Positions 5,330-5,437 of a DNA stretch of 5,437 nt are shown here, piece after piece. The notes beneath the pieces are model-generated. The model made no database searches, had not been told where the DNA came from, and was given only the letters and a program-made list of their open reading frames with translations. Made by a program: the position numbers and the translations under genes. The stretch is from an uncultured Tissierellia bacterium (GTDB lineage Bacteria; Bacillota; Clostridia; Tissierellales; Peptoniphilaceae). How positions within the stretch are numbered: position 1 is the first letter of the stretch; every line of letters begins with the position of its first letter. The stretch is taken from NCBI GenBank assembly GCA_902489375.1, contig CABTZP010000088.1, positions 1 through 5,437 of the forward strand, given 5' to 3'.

Positions 5330-5437
5330 CAGCTTTCGAAATAGAAGTGGAGATATAAGATTTGCCTTTTTCCACTTATGAAATTTAAGTGGGAATCTGA
5401 GACTCGTCTTTTTCCACTTACGAAATTTAAGTGGAGA
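5330..5437. repeat. Array of 42-bp palindromic repeat units (right array, cut by window end)
   Basis: The same unit as in the left array: a decayed palindrome at 5330-5350, then intact ones at 5372-5392 and 5414-5434, exactly 42 bp apart. The linker at 5393-5413 has the same GAGACTCGTCTTTTT core as left-array linkers. The last palindrome (loop CGAAATT) is the exact reverse complement of the one at 334-354 (loop AATTTCG). The array continues past the window. Confidence 0.92.

Noticed and set aside
5193..5381. 62-codon open frame on the plus strand after the terminator
   Set aside because: It starts inside the degenerate GC repeats, runs into the palindrome array, has no ribosome binding site and no recognisable protein character.

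Overview
The window reads as chromosomal DNA of a Gram-positive bacterium of the Bacillota. It has a strong AAGGAGG ribosome binding site, a near-consensus sigma-A promoter, a secreted surface protein with an NPXTG-type sortase motif, and a FctA/Spy0128-like pilin domain. The mix of C-ending codons in glpK with A-rich lysine codons in the surface gene would fit an anaerobic coccus of the Peptoniphilaceae/Tissierellia type. That assignment is inference from style and I hold it loosely.

Layout. 1-438 is a non-coding array of 42-bp units, each built round a short palindrome (CCACTTA-N7-TAAGTGG). 439-569 is a GC-rich leader with an extended -10 promoter for glpK. 570-2069 is glpK, a full-length glycerol kinase. 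2070-2272 is an intergenic region with a well-formed promoter (TTTACA-N17-TATAAT) overlapped by a small dyad. 2273-5131 is one large gene for a 952-residue secreted surface protein. Its parts are a signal peptide, an unrecognised N-terminal region, a GGAI-type beta-helix, an InlB-like B repeat, a pilin-type isopeptide domain, an EEEKKK tract, heptad repeats, NPSTG and an atypical tail. A perfect 14-bp terminator hairpin follows at 5155-5192. 5193-5328 holds degenerate GC-rich repeats around ATGGCGGGGCCTG. From 5330 to the window end the same 42-bp palindrome array begins again.

The two genes point the same way, but they appear to be separate transcription units with no functional link visible in sequence. 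glpK has no glpF or glpD beside it here. The most unusual feature is the palindrome array on both sides of the two-gene block. Its 42-bp period equals about four B-DNA turns, its gene-proximal end units are decayed, and units of opposite asymmetry occur within one array. The other points worth checking are a Glu in place of the HPr-phosphorylated His in glycerol kinase, and the degenerate membrane tail behind the sortase motif of the surface protein.
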